Below the pieces are notes generated by a model. The model saw nothing but the letters and a program-made list of their open reading frames with translations, did no database searches and had not been told where the DNA came from. A stretch of 64,000 nt of DNA from Haloimpatiens sp042688525. GTDB taxonomy: Bacteria; Bacillota; Clostridia; Clostridiales; Clostridiaceae. The position numbers were made by a program, and so were the translations under genes. The stretch is from the NCBI RefSeq assembly GCF_042688525.2, contig NZ_JBHWAB010000001.1, positions 3,844,001 to 3,908,000 on the forward strand, given 5' to 3'. Below, in pieces: positions 25,960 through 34,296 of the stretch. The first letter of the stretch is position 1. The number at the start of each line of letters is the position of its first letter.

Positions 25960-27648
25960 ATGAAAGTAAAAAAGAAATTTATTATATGTTTCAGTACTAT
26001 ACTCCTATTAGCACTTACGTATTTCATTATTACATTTACGACTTTTCAATCTTATAATAAATTATCAGATTCTTTTCAATCTAAAGAATTACAATTATTA
26101 ACGCTTTCTAAAGATATTGATTATCAAGCTTTAAAAATAAGCTCTACTATAAAAAGCATTATAATAAACCCTTCTGATAGTACAAAATTAAATATTTACA
26201 ACCAATATAAAAAATTAATGAACGATAATATACGTAAAATAGAGAAACACATTAGCACAGATGAGGAAAAACAATTATTTGAGAAAATAACTAATGATAG
26301 CAAAGAAATGATTAAAATATCGGATGAGGTTATACTATGCTCATCAACAAATTCATCAAAAGCTGTTGATATATTTAAAAATAAGTATTCTAAAATACGT
26401 GATACTTTTTCCAAAGATTTAAATTCATTTAATACACTGCAAAAAAATAATTTAACTTCTTGTTTAAATACTATGAACTCTTTGCTTAAAACTCGATGTA
26501 CGATGATGATATTACTTTTCATTATTATGAACATTTTAGCTGCTATTATGAGTATATTTACATCTAAATCTATAAGCGCTCCTATAATGTATATGTCAAA
26601 TGTATTTGATGAGGTTTCAAAAGGTAATTTAAATGTCAAAATCGATAAAAAATATAATAGTAAAACTGAATTTTCTAAACTAATAAGTAGTTTACAACGC
26701 ATGACCGAAAACTTTAAGAATGTAATTTCTAGTATGAAAACAAATTCTTCACAGATTGATTGCAATTCACAAAATTTATCTGCTGCAGCTGAGGAAATAG
26801 CTTCTTCTTCTGAAAATATCTCAGTAGCTATTCAAGATGTGGCAAAAGGGACGAGTTCACAAGCTGAAAATTTAATATTTATAACCGAAACTTTAAGTAA
26901 CTTTAGTAATGAATTAGATAATATATGTGATTCCATAAAAAATGTAGATGAAAACTCTAAAAATATTACTGTTCTTGCTCTTGAAAGTAATAATAGTATG
27001 CAGCCTTTAATTAATTCTGTACAAGAAATAACTAATTCATTCAAAAGTTTTTCATCTAAAATTCTTGATTTAAATAATAATATCAATAAAATAAGTGAGA
27101 TTACTAACTTAATAAATCATATTTCAGATCAAACCAATTTACTTGCACTAAATGCTGCTATAGAAGCTGCTAGAGCTGGAGAATCTGGAAAAGGCTTTGC
27201 TGTTGTTGCTGAAGAAATAAGAAAATTAGCAGAACAAAGTAAAGATTCTTCTAAAAATATATCTCAATTAATAAACACAATATCTAGTGAAGCACTTGAT
27301 GTTGTTACTAATGCTGATAAAACTAATGATAAATTACGTTCTCAAATAATTATTATAAATAACTCCATAAACTCTTTCAAAACTATAATTGATAAAATTG
27401 AAAAAGTATCTCCTAAAATATCTTCTATAAATGAATCAGCTACAAATATTATTGAGCGTAAAGAAAATATTATTGAAAAAGTTGAATCTGCTTCTTCTGT
27501 TGCTGAGGAAATTTCAGCATCATCTCAACAAATTTCAGCATCATCTCAACAATTAAGCGCTTCAACAGAAGAAATCGCTTCATCAGCTCAAACTTTAAAT
27601 ACTATGACAGAAGAAATGAAAAAACAAATACAAGAATTTAAAGTTTAA
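25960..27648 (+). CDS. Methyl-accepting chemotaxis protein
   Basis: A 562-residue chemoreceptor. TM1 is about residues 8-28, a four-helix-bundle-like sensor domain (29-175) follows, TM2 is about 178-200, then HAMP (201-255) and a cytoplasmic signalling domain with the hairpin tip DQTNLLALNAAIEAARAGES. The C-terminal end has the repeated EISASSQQISASSQQLSAS region of methylation helices. It lacks the C-terminal CheR-docking pentapeptide. It is a close paralogue of the receptor at 30232, and an amino-acid ABC transporter lies between the two. Confidence 0.95.
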   Translation: MKVKKKFIICFSTILLLALTYFIITFTTFQSYNKLSDSFQSKELQLLTLSKDIDYQALKISSTIKSIIINPSDSTKLNIYNQYKKLMNDNIRKIEKHISTDEEKQLFEKITNDSKEMIKISDEVILCSSTNSSKAVDIFKNKYSKIRDTFSKDLNSFNTLQKNNLTSCLNTMNSLLKTRCTMMILLFIIMNILAAIMSIFTSKSISAPIMYMSNVFDEVSKGNLNVKIDKKYNSKTEFSKLISSLQRMTENFKNVISSMKTNSSQIDCNSQNLSAAAEEIASSSENISVAIQDVAKGTSSQAENLIFITETLSNFSNELDNICDSIKNVDENSKNITVLALESNNSMQPLINSVQEITNSFKSFSSKILDLNNNINKISEITNLINHISDQTNLLALNAAIEAARAGESGKGFAVVAEEIRKLAEQSKDSSKNISQLINTISSEALDVVTNADKTNDKLRSQIIIINNSINSFKTIIDKIEKVSPKISSINESATNIIERKENIIEKVESASSVAEEISASSQQISASSQQLSASTEEIASSAQTLNTMTEEMKKQIQEFKV

Positions 27649-27666
27649 ATTATAATAAACTAAATT

Positions 27667-27700
27667 AATTCCCAGTATACTTGTAATATTACTGGGAATT
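27667..27700. terminator. Hairpin between receptor and ABC transporter genes
   Basis: Stem AATTCCCAGTA / TACTGGGAATT between convergent genes. T runs are weak on both sides. Confidence 0.6.
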
Positions 27701-27726
27701 AACTAAAAATTCTTATACATTAAATT

Positions 27727-28488
27727 TTACAACATCTTTGCTAAAAACTCTTTTACTCTTGGATGGGATGGATTTGTAAATATATTTTCAGGATCAGTGT
27801 ACTCTAATACTTCACCTTTATCCATGAAAATTATTTTATCACTTACCTCTCTAGCAAATGCAATTTCATGTGTTACTATTAACATAGTCATATTTGTTTC
27901 TTTTGCAAGTTTTTTTATTACTTCTAAAACTTCTCCTACTAGTTCAGGATCTAATGCTGAAGTAGGTTCATCAAAGAGTAAAATTTCAGGCTTCATAGCA
28001 AGTGCTCTAGCAATTGCTACTCTCTGTTTTTGTCCTCCTGATATTTGACTTGGATAACTATCCTTTTTATCTGAAAGTCCAACCTTTAAAAGAAGATCAT
28101 TTGCTATATTTATAGCTTCTTGCTTTTCAATTTTATTTACGATTATAGGAGCTTCTATTATATTTTGAAGAACAGTCTTATTAGGGAAAAGATTGAAATT
28201 TTGAAATACCATCCCCATTTTTTTCAGCTTATTTGCTATACGTTTTTTTGGTATATTCATATTTTTATCTTTATCATCATGCTTAACTATAAACTCATCT
28301 TCAATCTTAATACTTCCATTGTCAATTTTCTCAAGTTTTATTATACTTCTTAAAAGAGTACTTTTCCCAGAACCTGACGGTCCTATTATTGATATAATCT
28401 TACCCTTTTCTATATCTAATTCTATATTTTTTAGTGCTTCAAAAGTTCCATATTTCTTATTTAAATTTTTTATACTTATTATATTCAA
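27727..28488 (-). CDS. Polar amino-acid ABC transporter, ATP-binding protein
   Basis: A 253-residue ABC ATPase of the GlnQ/HisP class. It has Walker A GPSGSGKST, signature ISGGQKQRVAIARALA, Walker B ILLFDEPTSALDP and the switch histidine in IVTHE. I favour the TTG at 28488 (AGGTGG eight bases upstream, giving MNIISIKNLNKKYG); a GTG three codons earlier is also possible. It is the third gene of the operon binding protein - permease - ATPase, 35-45 bases after the permease. Substrate is not identifiable from sequence. Confidence 0.93.
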   Translation of the reverse strand: MNIISIKNLNKKYGTFEALKNIELDIEKGKIISIIGPSGSGKSTLLRSIIKLEKIDNGSIKIEDEFIVKHDDKDKNMNIPKKRIANKLKKMGMVFQNFNLFPNKTVLQNIIEAPIIVNKIEKQEAINIANDLLLKVGLSDKKDSYPSQISGGQKQRVAIARALAMKPEILLFDEPTSALDPELVGEVLEVIKKLAKETNMTMLIVTHEIAFAREVSDKIIFMDKGEVLEYTDPENIFTNPSHPRVKEFLAKML

Positions 28489-28534
28489 TATACTCACCAC
28501 CTGTTTAACATAAATAACAAGCTAGCCTATCTTG

Positions 28535-29170
28535 TTAATATGCTAGCTTTTTTTCTAACTTTCTAAAAATTATCACTATAATAGATGTAATCAATAAATA
28601 AATTATTCCTGCTATTATAAAAGGAGTATTTGTAAATTCTCTTGTAACTATCTCTTTTGCATTTCTAAGTATTTCTGGCATACCTATTACTGTTACAAGT
28701 GCCGTATCTTTAACTAAAGTTATAGCTTCATTACAAATAGGTGGTATAACTCTTCTAAAAGCTTGAGGAAGTATTATTCTAAACATTGTCTGTTTATAAT
28801 TCATTCCTAAAACTTTAGCTGCCTCAAATTGTCCTATATCTATTGATTCAATTCCTCCTCTAAATATCTCTGTCAAATATGCAGTATAATTTAAAACAAA
28901 TGTCAATGTTGCTGCTGTAAACTCAGTAAACTTTATACCTATTACAGGAAGTCCATAATACATAAAGAATATTTGCAATAGTAGTGGAGTTCCCCTAAAA
29001 ATCCAAGTGTATATCCCAATAGTATTTCTTAAAATTTTAAATTTTGAACTTCTACCCCAAGCTAAAAGTATAGCTAGTGGTACAGAAAAAATAATTGTTA
29101 CTATATATAATTTTAATGTTACTATACTTCCTTTTAGTATATACTCTGTCATATTCAAAATTTCAGACAT
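28535..29170 (-). CDS. Polar amino-acid ABC transporter, permease
   Basis: A 211-residue HisM/GlnP-type permease with about five membrane segments. It has the family start (GSIVTLKLYIVTIIFSVP region) and the ATPase-docking EAA loop, FEAAKVLGMNYKQTMFRIIL. TAGGAG lies eight bases before the ATG. It follows the binding-protein gene by 11 bases. As a single permease gene it should form a homodimer. A short hairpin with GCTAGC arms (28519-28554) overlaps its stop codon. Confidence 0.93.
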   Translation of the reverse strand: MSEILNMTEYILKGSIVTLKLYIVTIIFSVPLAILLAWGRSSKFKILRNTIGIYTWIFRGTPLLLQIFFMYYGLPVIGIKFTEFTAATLTFVLNYTAYLTEIFRGGIESIDIGQFEAAKVLGMNYKQTMFRIILPQAFRRVIPPICNEAITLVKDTALVTVIGMPEILRNAKEIVTREFTNTPFIIAGIIYLLITSIIVIIFRKLEKKLAY

Positions 29171-29181
29171 TTCATCAGCTC

Positions 29182-29984
29182 CTATTTATCGACTATTGCT
29201 TTACCAAACCATTTTTCTGATATTTTATCTGCAGCTCCATCTTTTTTCATATCTTGTAAAGCCTTGTCCAATTCCTTACCAAAAGCTTTATCCTCTTTTC
29301 TATATCCTACTCCATAAGCTTCTTCTCCAAAATTATCTTGTAAAATTTCATATATATCAGCTTTTTTATTACAATAGTATCTTCCTACTATTTCATCAAT
29401 TACTACAGCATCAATACGACCACCCTTTAAATCCATTAATGCTTCAGTATTATTAGAATATTTTTTTACATTTTTTAAACTATCTACTGTTTGTTTTTCA
29501 GAATTTAGTGCTTCATCACTACTACTTCCCATTTGAACTCCTACTATTTTTCCTTTTAAATCAGACTTACTCTTAATATTAGAATCTTTTTTCACAACTA
29601 TAACTTGTCTATTTTTTAAATAAGACTTTGAAAAACCTATTTTTTCTTTTCTATCATCAGTTATTGTAAGTCCATTCCATATAACATCTATATCCTTATT
29701 TTTAAGACTTAGTATAACTCCATCCCAATCTACAGCTTTAAATTCAACCTTTACTCCCATTCTTTTAGCTGCCTCTTTAGCCATATCAATATCAAAACCT
29801 ACTATCTCACCATTTTTATCTCTAAATCCCATTGGAGGGAAACTATCATCCAACCCTACTACAAACTTTCCTTTATTCTTTATTTCATTCAATGAATTAT
29901 CCTCTTTTTTTGTTTTGATCCACATCCTACTAATGTTAAACCCAATATAAATATTATTATGATTGCCGGAATTATCTTTTTCAT
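29182..29984 (-). CDS. Amino-acid ABC transporter substrate-binding lipoprotein, frameshifted at an A run
   Basis: Two overlapping frames together make one binding protein of about 267 residues. The first, from ATG 29984 (GGGG seven bases upstream), encodes the signal MKKIIPAIII and lipobox LVGC, then stops at 29889-29891. The second carries the mature domain (FVVGLDDSFPPMGF, GFDIDMAKEAAKRMG, WNGLTITDDRKEKIGFS). They join in the A7 run at 29905-29911, read A AAA AAG in the first frame, by a -1 shift. This may be a sequencing indel, a real mutation, or slippage-dependent expression. The family delivers polar amino acids to the membrane complex. Confidence 0.8.
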
Positions 29985-30231
29985 TCTTCTACCCCTTTCT
30001 TCACTATATTACTTTCATGTTTACGATTATACTTTATTATGCTAAAGTTGTAAAGTACTAAATTCATTTTATTTAAGAGTATTTAATTTTTAACAAAAAT
30101 TCTTTTCTAAAATAATACTATAAAGTTATATTAGAGAAAATACGATAAATTATTGTAGTATATTTGTAAATAAATATTTTAATTTGTAATAATTTGTAAT
30201 AAAAATAAATTTTATAAAAGAGGTGTATGTC

Positions 30232-31920
30232 ATGAAAATTAAGAAAAAGCTTTTTTTGGGTTTTGGATCTATCGTTCTAATAACTCTAATAAGTCTGCTC
30301 TTTATTGCAGGTGGATTTGTACATTTTAAGAATACTTTTGGGGAATTTCAAAAGTCTGGACTAGGAAGTGCTCATGTAGCTGAAGAAATGCGTTATTATC
30401 AATTAAAGCTAAACTCTTATACAAAACATTTTATTCTTAATCCCACAGACTCACAAGCAAAAGAGTCTCATGAAGAATTTCATGAAAAGTTAAATAATGA
30501 TTATAAACAATTAAGTGTATTATGTCCCTCTGAAGAAGAAAAAAATATAATATCAGAACTTAAATCTTATAGTGATGAAATATCTTCTATTGAAAATAAA
30601 CTTTTTAATCTTTCAGAACTAAATACACAAAAAGCAATTGAATTGTACAGAGGTAAGTATTCATCTTTATTTAGTAAATATGAAAATACAATAGATGAAT
30701 TTCAAAAAATCCAAGTACAAAAAATGAATGTTGCATCTTCCTCTATGAATAAAGCAGTAATTACCTGCTCAGTAATTGCACTTATATGCTTAATTATTTC
30801 ATTTTTAGCTGCAATTCTAATAAGTATATTTACAAGTAATTCTATAAGTAAACCAATACTTTATAGTTCTAAAATATTACAAGAAGCATCAAGTGGGAAT
30901 TTAAATTTAGAAATTAGTACTAAATATGATAAAAATGGAGAAGTAGGCCAACTTTTAGTTTCTCTTAGAACAATGATAGGAAGTTTTTCAAGTATGATAA
31001 AAACATTTAAAAATAATTCTTCAAATATTGATGATCATTGTAAAAACTTAGCTTCTATCTCTCAAGAAATAGCATCTTCTTCTGAGAATGTCACTGAAGC
31101 TATACAAGAAGTTGCAAAAGGCTCAACCTCCCAAACTGAGAACCTAGTAAATATATCAAATATTCTAAATGAATTCAGTAACAATTTAAATTCAATAGTG
31201 AACGACATAAAAGACATTCAAGGAAATTCAGAAGGTATAAATAAACTTGCTGAAAAAAATAATGAAGATATGAAACCTCTTATTAATTCTGTAAAAAAAA
31301 TCAATGACCTATTTGAACACTTTAAGACAAAAATAAATGGATTTAGTAACAATATAAAACAAGTAAATGAAATTACAAATATTATAAATGGCATAGCTGA
31401 TCAAACAAATTTATTAGCATTAAATGCTGCTATAGAAGCAGCTCGAGCTGGTGAAGCTGGAAAAGGATTTGCTGTTGTCGCTGATGAAATAAGAAAGCTT
31501 GCAGAACAAAGTAAAAATTCTTCTGAAAATATAGCTTCTCTTATAAATAATATATACAATGACACTAATACTATAGTAGAAAGCACAGATATTATAAATA
31601 ATGAATTAACTACCCAAACTTCAATAATTGATACTTCTGTAAATTCATTTAAAACTATAAATGAAGAAGTAACTTCAATAATACCAAAAATTCAAGCTGT
31701 TCATTACTCAATAAACGGCATAAATAAAAGTAAAAATACTATAGTTGAAAAAATTGAAACTGTTTCTTCTATTTCTGAAGAAGTTTCTGCTTCTTCAGAA
31801 GAAATTTCTGCATCTTCACAACAATCTAGTGCAGCAATAAATGAAGTTTCTAATTCTACTCAAACTCTAAGTGATATGACAAAAGAAATGTCAGAACAAA
31901 TAAATCATTTTACAGTTTAA
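30232..31920 (+). CDS. Methyl-accepting chemotaxis protein (paralogue of 25960 gene)
   Basis: A 562-residue chemoreceptor. TM1 is about 8-28, the sensor domain about 29-180, TM2 about 183-206, then HAMP and the signalling tip DQTNLLALNAAIEAARAGEA. The C-terminal part has EEVSASSEEISASSQQSSA. Layout and most motifs match the receptor at 25960, with the sensor domains clearly diverged. ATG 30232 has AGAGG eight bases upstream. It is divergent from the ABC transporter operon, so both may share control; the binding protein could present ligand to the receptor (inference). Confidence 0.95.
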   Translation: MKIKKKLFLGFGSIVLITLISLLFIAGGFVHFKNTFGEFQKSGLGSAHVAEEMRYYQLKLNSYTKHFILNPTDSQAKESHEEFHEKLNNDYKQLSVLCPSEEEKNIISELKSYSDEISSIENKLFNLSELNTQKAIELYRGKYSSLFSKYENTIDEFQKIQVQKMNVASSSMNKAVITCSVIALICLIISFLAAILISIFTSNSISKPILYSSKILQEASSGNLNLEISTKYDKNGEVGQLLVSLRTMIGSFSSMIKTFKNNSSNIDDHCKNLASISQEIASSSENVTEAIQEVAKGSTSQTENLVNISNILNEFSNNLNSIVNDIKDIQGNSEGINKLAEKNNEDMKPLINSVKKINDLFEHFKTKINGFSNNIKQVNEITNIINGIADQTNLLALNAAIEAARAGEAGKGFAVVADEIRKLAEQSKNSSENIASLINNIYNDTNTIVESTDIINNELTTQTSIIDTSVNSFKTINEEVTSIIPKIQAVHYSINGINKSKNTIVEKIETVSSISEEVSASSEEISASSQQSSAAINEVSNSTQTLSDMTKEMSEQINHFTV

Positions 31921-31927
31921 ATTAATA

Positions 31928-31962
31928 AATCCTGTATTTCGTACATTACGAAATACAGGATT
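31928..31962. terminator. Bidirectional terminator
   Basis: Stem AATCCTGTATTTCGT / ACGAAATACAGGATT between the convergent receptor and yitT genes, with TTTACTTTT after it on the plus strand. Confidence 0.85.
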
Positions 31963-31972
31963 TACTTTTATA

Positions 31973-32821
31973 TTATAGTGCTGGCTTTAAAAAACCTTTT
32001 CCTTGAACTTCTTGTGCTTGTGAAACAGAAATTAACGCTTGAGAATCTATCTCTTCTATTATTTTTTTTGCAGAATTCACTTCTTTCATAGTAAGAAGAC
32101 AATATATAACTTTTCTCTTATCTCCTGAATATCCACCTTCTGCATACAAATAAGTTGTCGCTCTTCCTGTTTGGTCCATTATAGCTTTTGATACTTCTTT
32201 TTCTTTTTCTGTTACTATCATAACAATTTCATTTTGGTCAAAACCTTTTATTACTTTACCAATTACAATAGATATTATATACATAAGTGCTACTGTATAT
32301 AATGTTTTTTGAAGACTAGTTACAAATACTCCAAGGAATACAACGATTCCATTTATAGCAAAATATAATTTGGACATTTCAGCTCCATTAATATTTCTAA
32401 TTATTACAGCTACAATATCAGTACCACCTAATGATGCTCTATTTTTAAATATTAATCCCATACCTAGACCATTTATAATAGCCCCAAAAACTGTTGAAAT
32501 AACTATATCATTTATTACAATATATTGACTTAAATCTTTAGTTAAAATTAAAAACACTGACATAGAAACCATTGCTAATAAGCTAAAAATTATAAAATCC
32601 CCATCAATCTTTTTATACCCTATTATGAATATCGGAATATTAAGACCAAACACCCAATAACCTGATGGTACATTGGTCATATATTGACATAGTAATGATA
32701 TTCCCGCAATACCCCCACTTAATAATTTATGTGGTGCAATAAATACATTAATTCCAATGGCATATATTATACTACCTAATATTATCCAAAATATTCTTTG
32801 TGTAATATTCTTTTTATCCAT
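31973..32821 (-). CDS. YitT family membrane protein
   Basis: A 282-residue protein with five or six N-terminal membrane segments (YitT/DUF161 region, including GGIAGIS and GTDIVAVI) and a C-terminal cytoplasmic DUF2179 domain (about 205-275, IVTEKEKEVSKAIM). Function in this family is unknown. GAGGG is before the ATG. A cobalamin riboswitch and a terminator lie upstream on the same strand (33137-33415), but over 300 bases and a terminator separate them, so control of yitT by B12 is uncertain. Confidence 0.9.
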   Translation of the reverse strand: MDKKNITQRIFWIILGSIIYAIGINVFIAPHKLLSGGIAGISLLCQYMTNVPSGYWVFGLNIPIFIIGYKKIDGDFIIFSLLAMVSMSVFLILTKDLSQYIVINDIVISTVFGAIINGLGMGLIFKNRASLGGTDIVAVIIRNINGAEMSKLYFAINGIVVFLGVFVTSLQKTLYTVALMYIISIVIGKVIKGFDQNEIVMIVTEKEKEVSKAIMDQTGRATTYLYAEGGYSGDKRKVIYCLLTMKEVNSAKKIIEEIDSQALISVSQAQEVQGKGFLKPAL

Positions 32822-32986
32822 ATTAATAATCCCTCTTTCATATTTTTTAATACCCCATTAAACAACTTCTTCTTTGTCATTTTATTTTAAGACATAGTAA
32901 AAAGCAAACCTGTTATTTGTTTAAATTCATTTATTTATAAGACTATATTCAAATGATAGTTAATATAATAATTTTTCCTTGTTTTA

Positions 32987-33003
32987 AAGTCCATTTAGTT
33001 CAT
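32987..33003. repeat. Direct repeat copy 1
   Basis: AAGTCCATTTAGTTCAT; identical 17-base copy at 33570-33586. After each copy, a looser match continues (ending CTCCAA or GTCCAA). The pair brackets the riboswitch segment. Confidence 0.7.
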
Positions 33004-33136
33004 TATGAGTCCAATATCATTATCGACCCATCCATTAAACGTTTTCATTTAAGCATGGAACAAATTTTCTTTTATAAAAACATAAATATATTACTAAAAA
33101 CCTTCTTTAAAATTGTTAAAACTTATGAAACACAAA

Positions 33137-33176
33137 TAAAAAACGCCTACTGGGAAATCCCAATAGGCGTAAAAAA
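33137..33176 (-). terminator. Terminator downstream of the cobalamin riboswitch
   Basis: Minus-strand stem ACGCCTATTGGGA / TCCCAGTAGGCGT followed by six or seven T residues. It could be the riboswitch's expression platform or the end of a lost gene's transcript. Only an 18-codon frame lies between it and the aptamer. Confidence 0.85.
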
Positions 33177-33254
33177 GTCTATTATATTCTTAATTGAAAT
33201 ACAATACATCTTATCCACGCATACTCCTCCCCTCCGAAAGATTATTGCATAAAA

Positions 33255-33415
33255 GTTATAATAGGCAGGTCTCCTGGCTTTAGTTTCATTCTCCTCTTAC
33301 CTTCCCAGCTTTACGCCAGTGGCTTTGTTAAGAATCGTCCACTATTACAGTAGCGGGGGCTGCTGCAGCTTTTAACTGCATTCCCTTTTAATTTTCTAAA
33401 TAGAAAAACCTAAAA
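33255..33415 (-). ncRNA. Cobalamin (B12) riboswitch
   Basis: On the minus strand the segment reads AAAAGGGAATGC, then GCAGCCCCCGCTACTGTAA, then CCACTGG and GGGAAGG, and ends AAGCCAGGAGACCTGCC. These are the conserved cores of the cobalamin aptamer, in order and correctly spaced. A GGAGGGGAGGAG ribosome-binding stretch lies right after it but leads only into very short frames and then a terminator. The regulated gene appears to be missing, or the next gene, yitT, is the distant target. Confidence 0.92.
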
Positions 33416-33569
33416 CTTTATTATTAAATTCAAAATATACATTATTATATATTTCATTATTATTGTATTTCAATATATATTAAAAATCAAATCTATTCTT
33501 TTTTTAAATTTTACCATTTTCTTTGAATATTACTACATAATCTCACCAATAATAGTAAGTGCTCCTTAG

Positions 33570-33586
33570 AAGTCCATTTAGTTCAT
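33570..33586. repeat. Direct repeat copy 2
   Basis: Identical to 32987-33003. Confidence 0.7.
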
Positions 33587-33657
33587 ATTAACTCCAAATG
33601 TTATAATTATATAGTCCAATACTAACTCTTTAGTATTTCTTTATCCGACATCTAATT

Positions 33658-33939
33658 TTAAATTGATAAATTCCTATTTTCCTCTAATGTGTTTTTACCT
33701 TTATCAGTTATCTTCCAAAATTCAATTCCAGAATTACTACTACAGCATGAACAACTAGAACATGATTTACAGTTTCCACTACATTTGTCTGCCATATTTA
33801 CTTTAACTATATACTTCATTCTAATTAACTGATCTAAAAGTCCATTTAACATACTTATACTTATCCTTAATTCATCAGCTATCTTACTACGAGAATATAA
33901 TCCCTTTTTTGATATTATTTTTAGTAGTCTCATCAACAT
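33658..33939 (-). CDS. FeoC-like winged-helix regulator with cysteine cluster
   Basis: A 93-residue protein. Residues 1-50 look like a winged helix (KISKKGLYSRSKIADELRIS region). A cysteine-rich segment follows, CSGNCKSCSSCSCC, then a C-terminal ITDKGKN wing. This matches the FeoC-like regulators at the end of feo operons, in which the cysteines bind an iron-sulfur cluster. The cluster here has eight cysteines, more than the usual four. GAGG is seven bases before the ATG. Last gene of the feo operon, 31 bases after the DUF2325 gene. Confidence 0.85.
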   Translation of the reverse strand: MLMRLLKIISKKGLYSRSKIADELRISISMLNGLLDQLIRMKYIVKVNMADKCSGNCKSCSSCSCCSSNSGIEFWKITDKGKNTLEENRNLSI

Positions 33940-33970
33940 ATCTACACCTCTATTTTCATCATCCTTTTCA

Positions 33971-34258
33971 TCATTTATGCTCTAAAATTTCTTCAACATC
34001 TTTTTCTATACACGTCCAACAACGTTTAGAAAAAACTATTTTAGCACTACATTTCTTGCATTGTCTCTTAATAACTTTTGTTATTTGATGTCCTACATAA
34101 TCCGTTAAAACTAAAACAACATCAGTATTCATAGGTAATTCAAATGTTCTATGCTTTTTTCTCCGTCCGCTAATATGCTTTATCGTGTCAAAACCTTTCT
34201 TTTTTAAATTGTTAGGTATAGTGCCAAGCTTATCTCCACCTATGACCAATACACTCAT
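33971..34258 (-). CDS. DUF2325 domain protein
   Basis: A 95-residue protein beginning VLVIGGDKLGTIP, a Rossmann-like DUF2325 start, with GRRKKHRTFELP, TDYVGHQ and a C-terminal CKKC and CWTC pair. DUF2325 proteins are small and uncharacterised; the four cysteines suggest metal or iron-sulfur binding. Position between feoB and the FeoC-like gene argues for a role in ferrous iron handling or sensing. GAGGAG lies eight bases before the ATG. Confidence 0.85.
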   Translation of the reverse strand: MSVLVIGGDKLGTIPNNLKKKGFDTIKHISGRRKKHRTFELPMNTDVVLVLTDYVGHQITKVIKRQCKKCSAKIVFSKRCWTCIEKDVEEILEHK

Positions 34259-34296
34259 AATATTCTCCTCACCCCATTTTAAACTTATCTAATCAA

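Noticed and set aside
28519..28554. Hairpin with GCTAGC arms as an operon terminator
   Set aside because: On the coding (minus) strand it has no T run and lies between two genes of one operon; the T run is on the other strand, where no transcript is expected.
33020..33050. cre-like ACGTTTTCA site upstream of yitT
   Set aside because: Two or more mismatches to the CcpA consensus in very AT-rich DNA.
32953..33252. 99-codon plus-strand frame over the riboswitch terminator
   Set aside because: It is opposite a clear cobalamin riboswitch and terminator and has no ribosome binding site or family resemblance.
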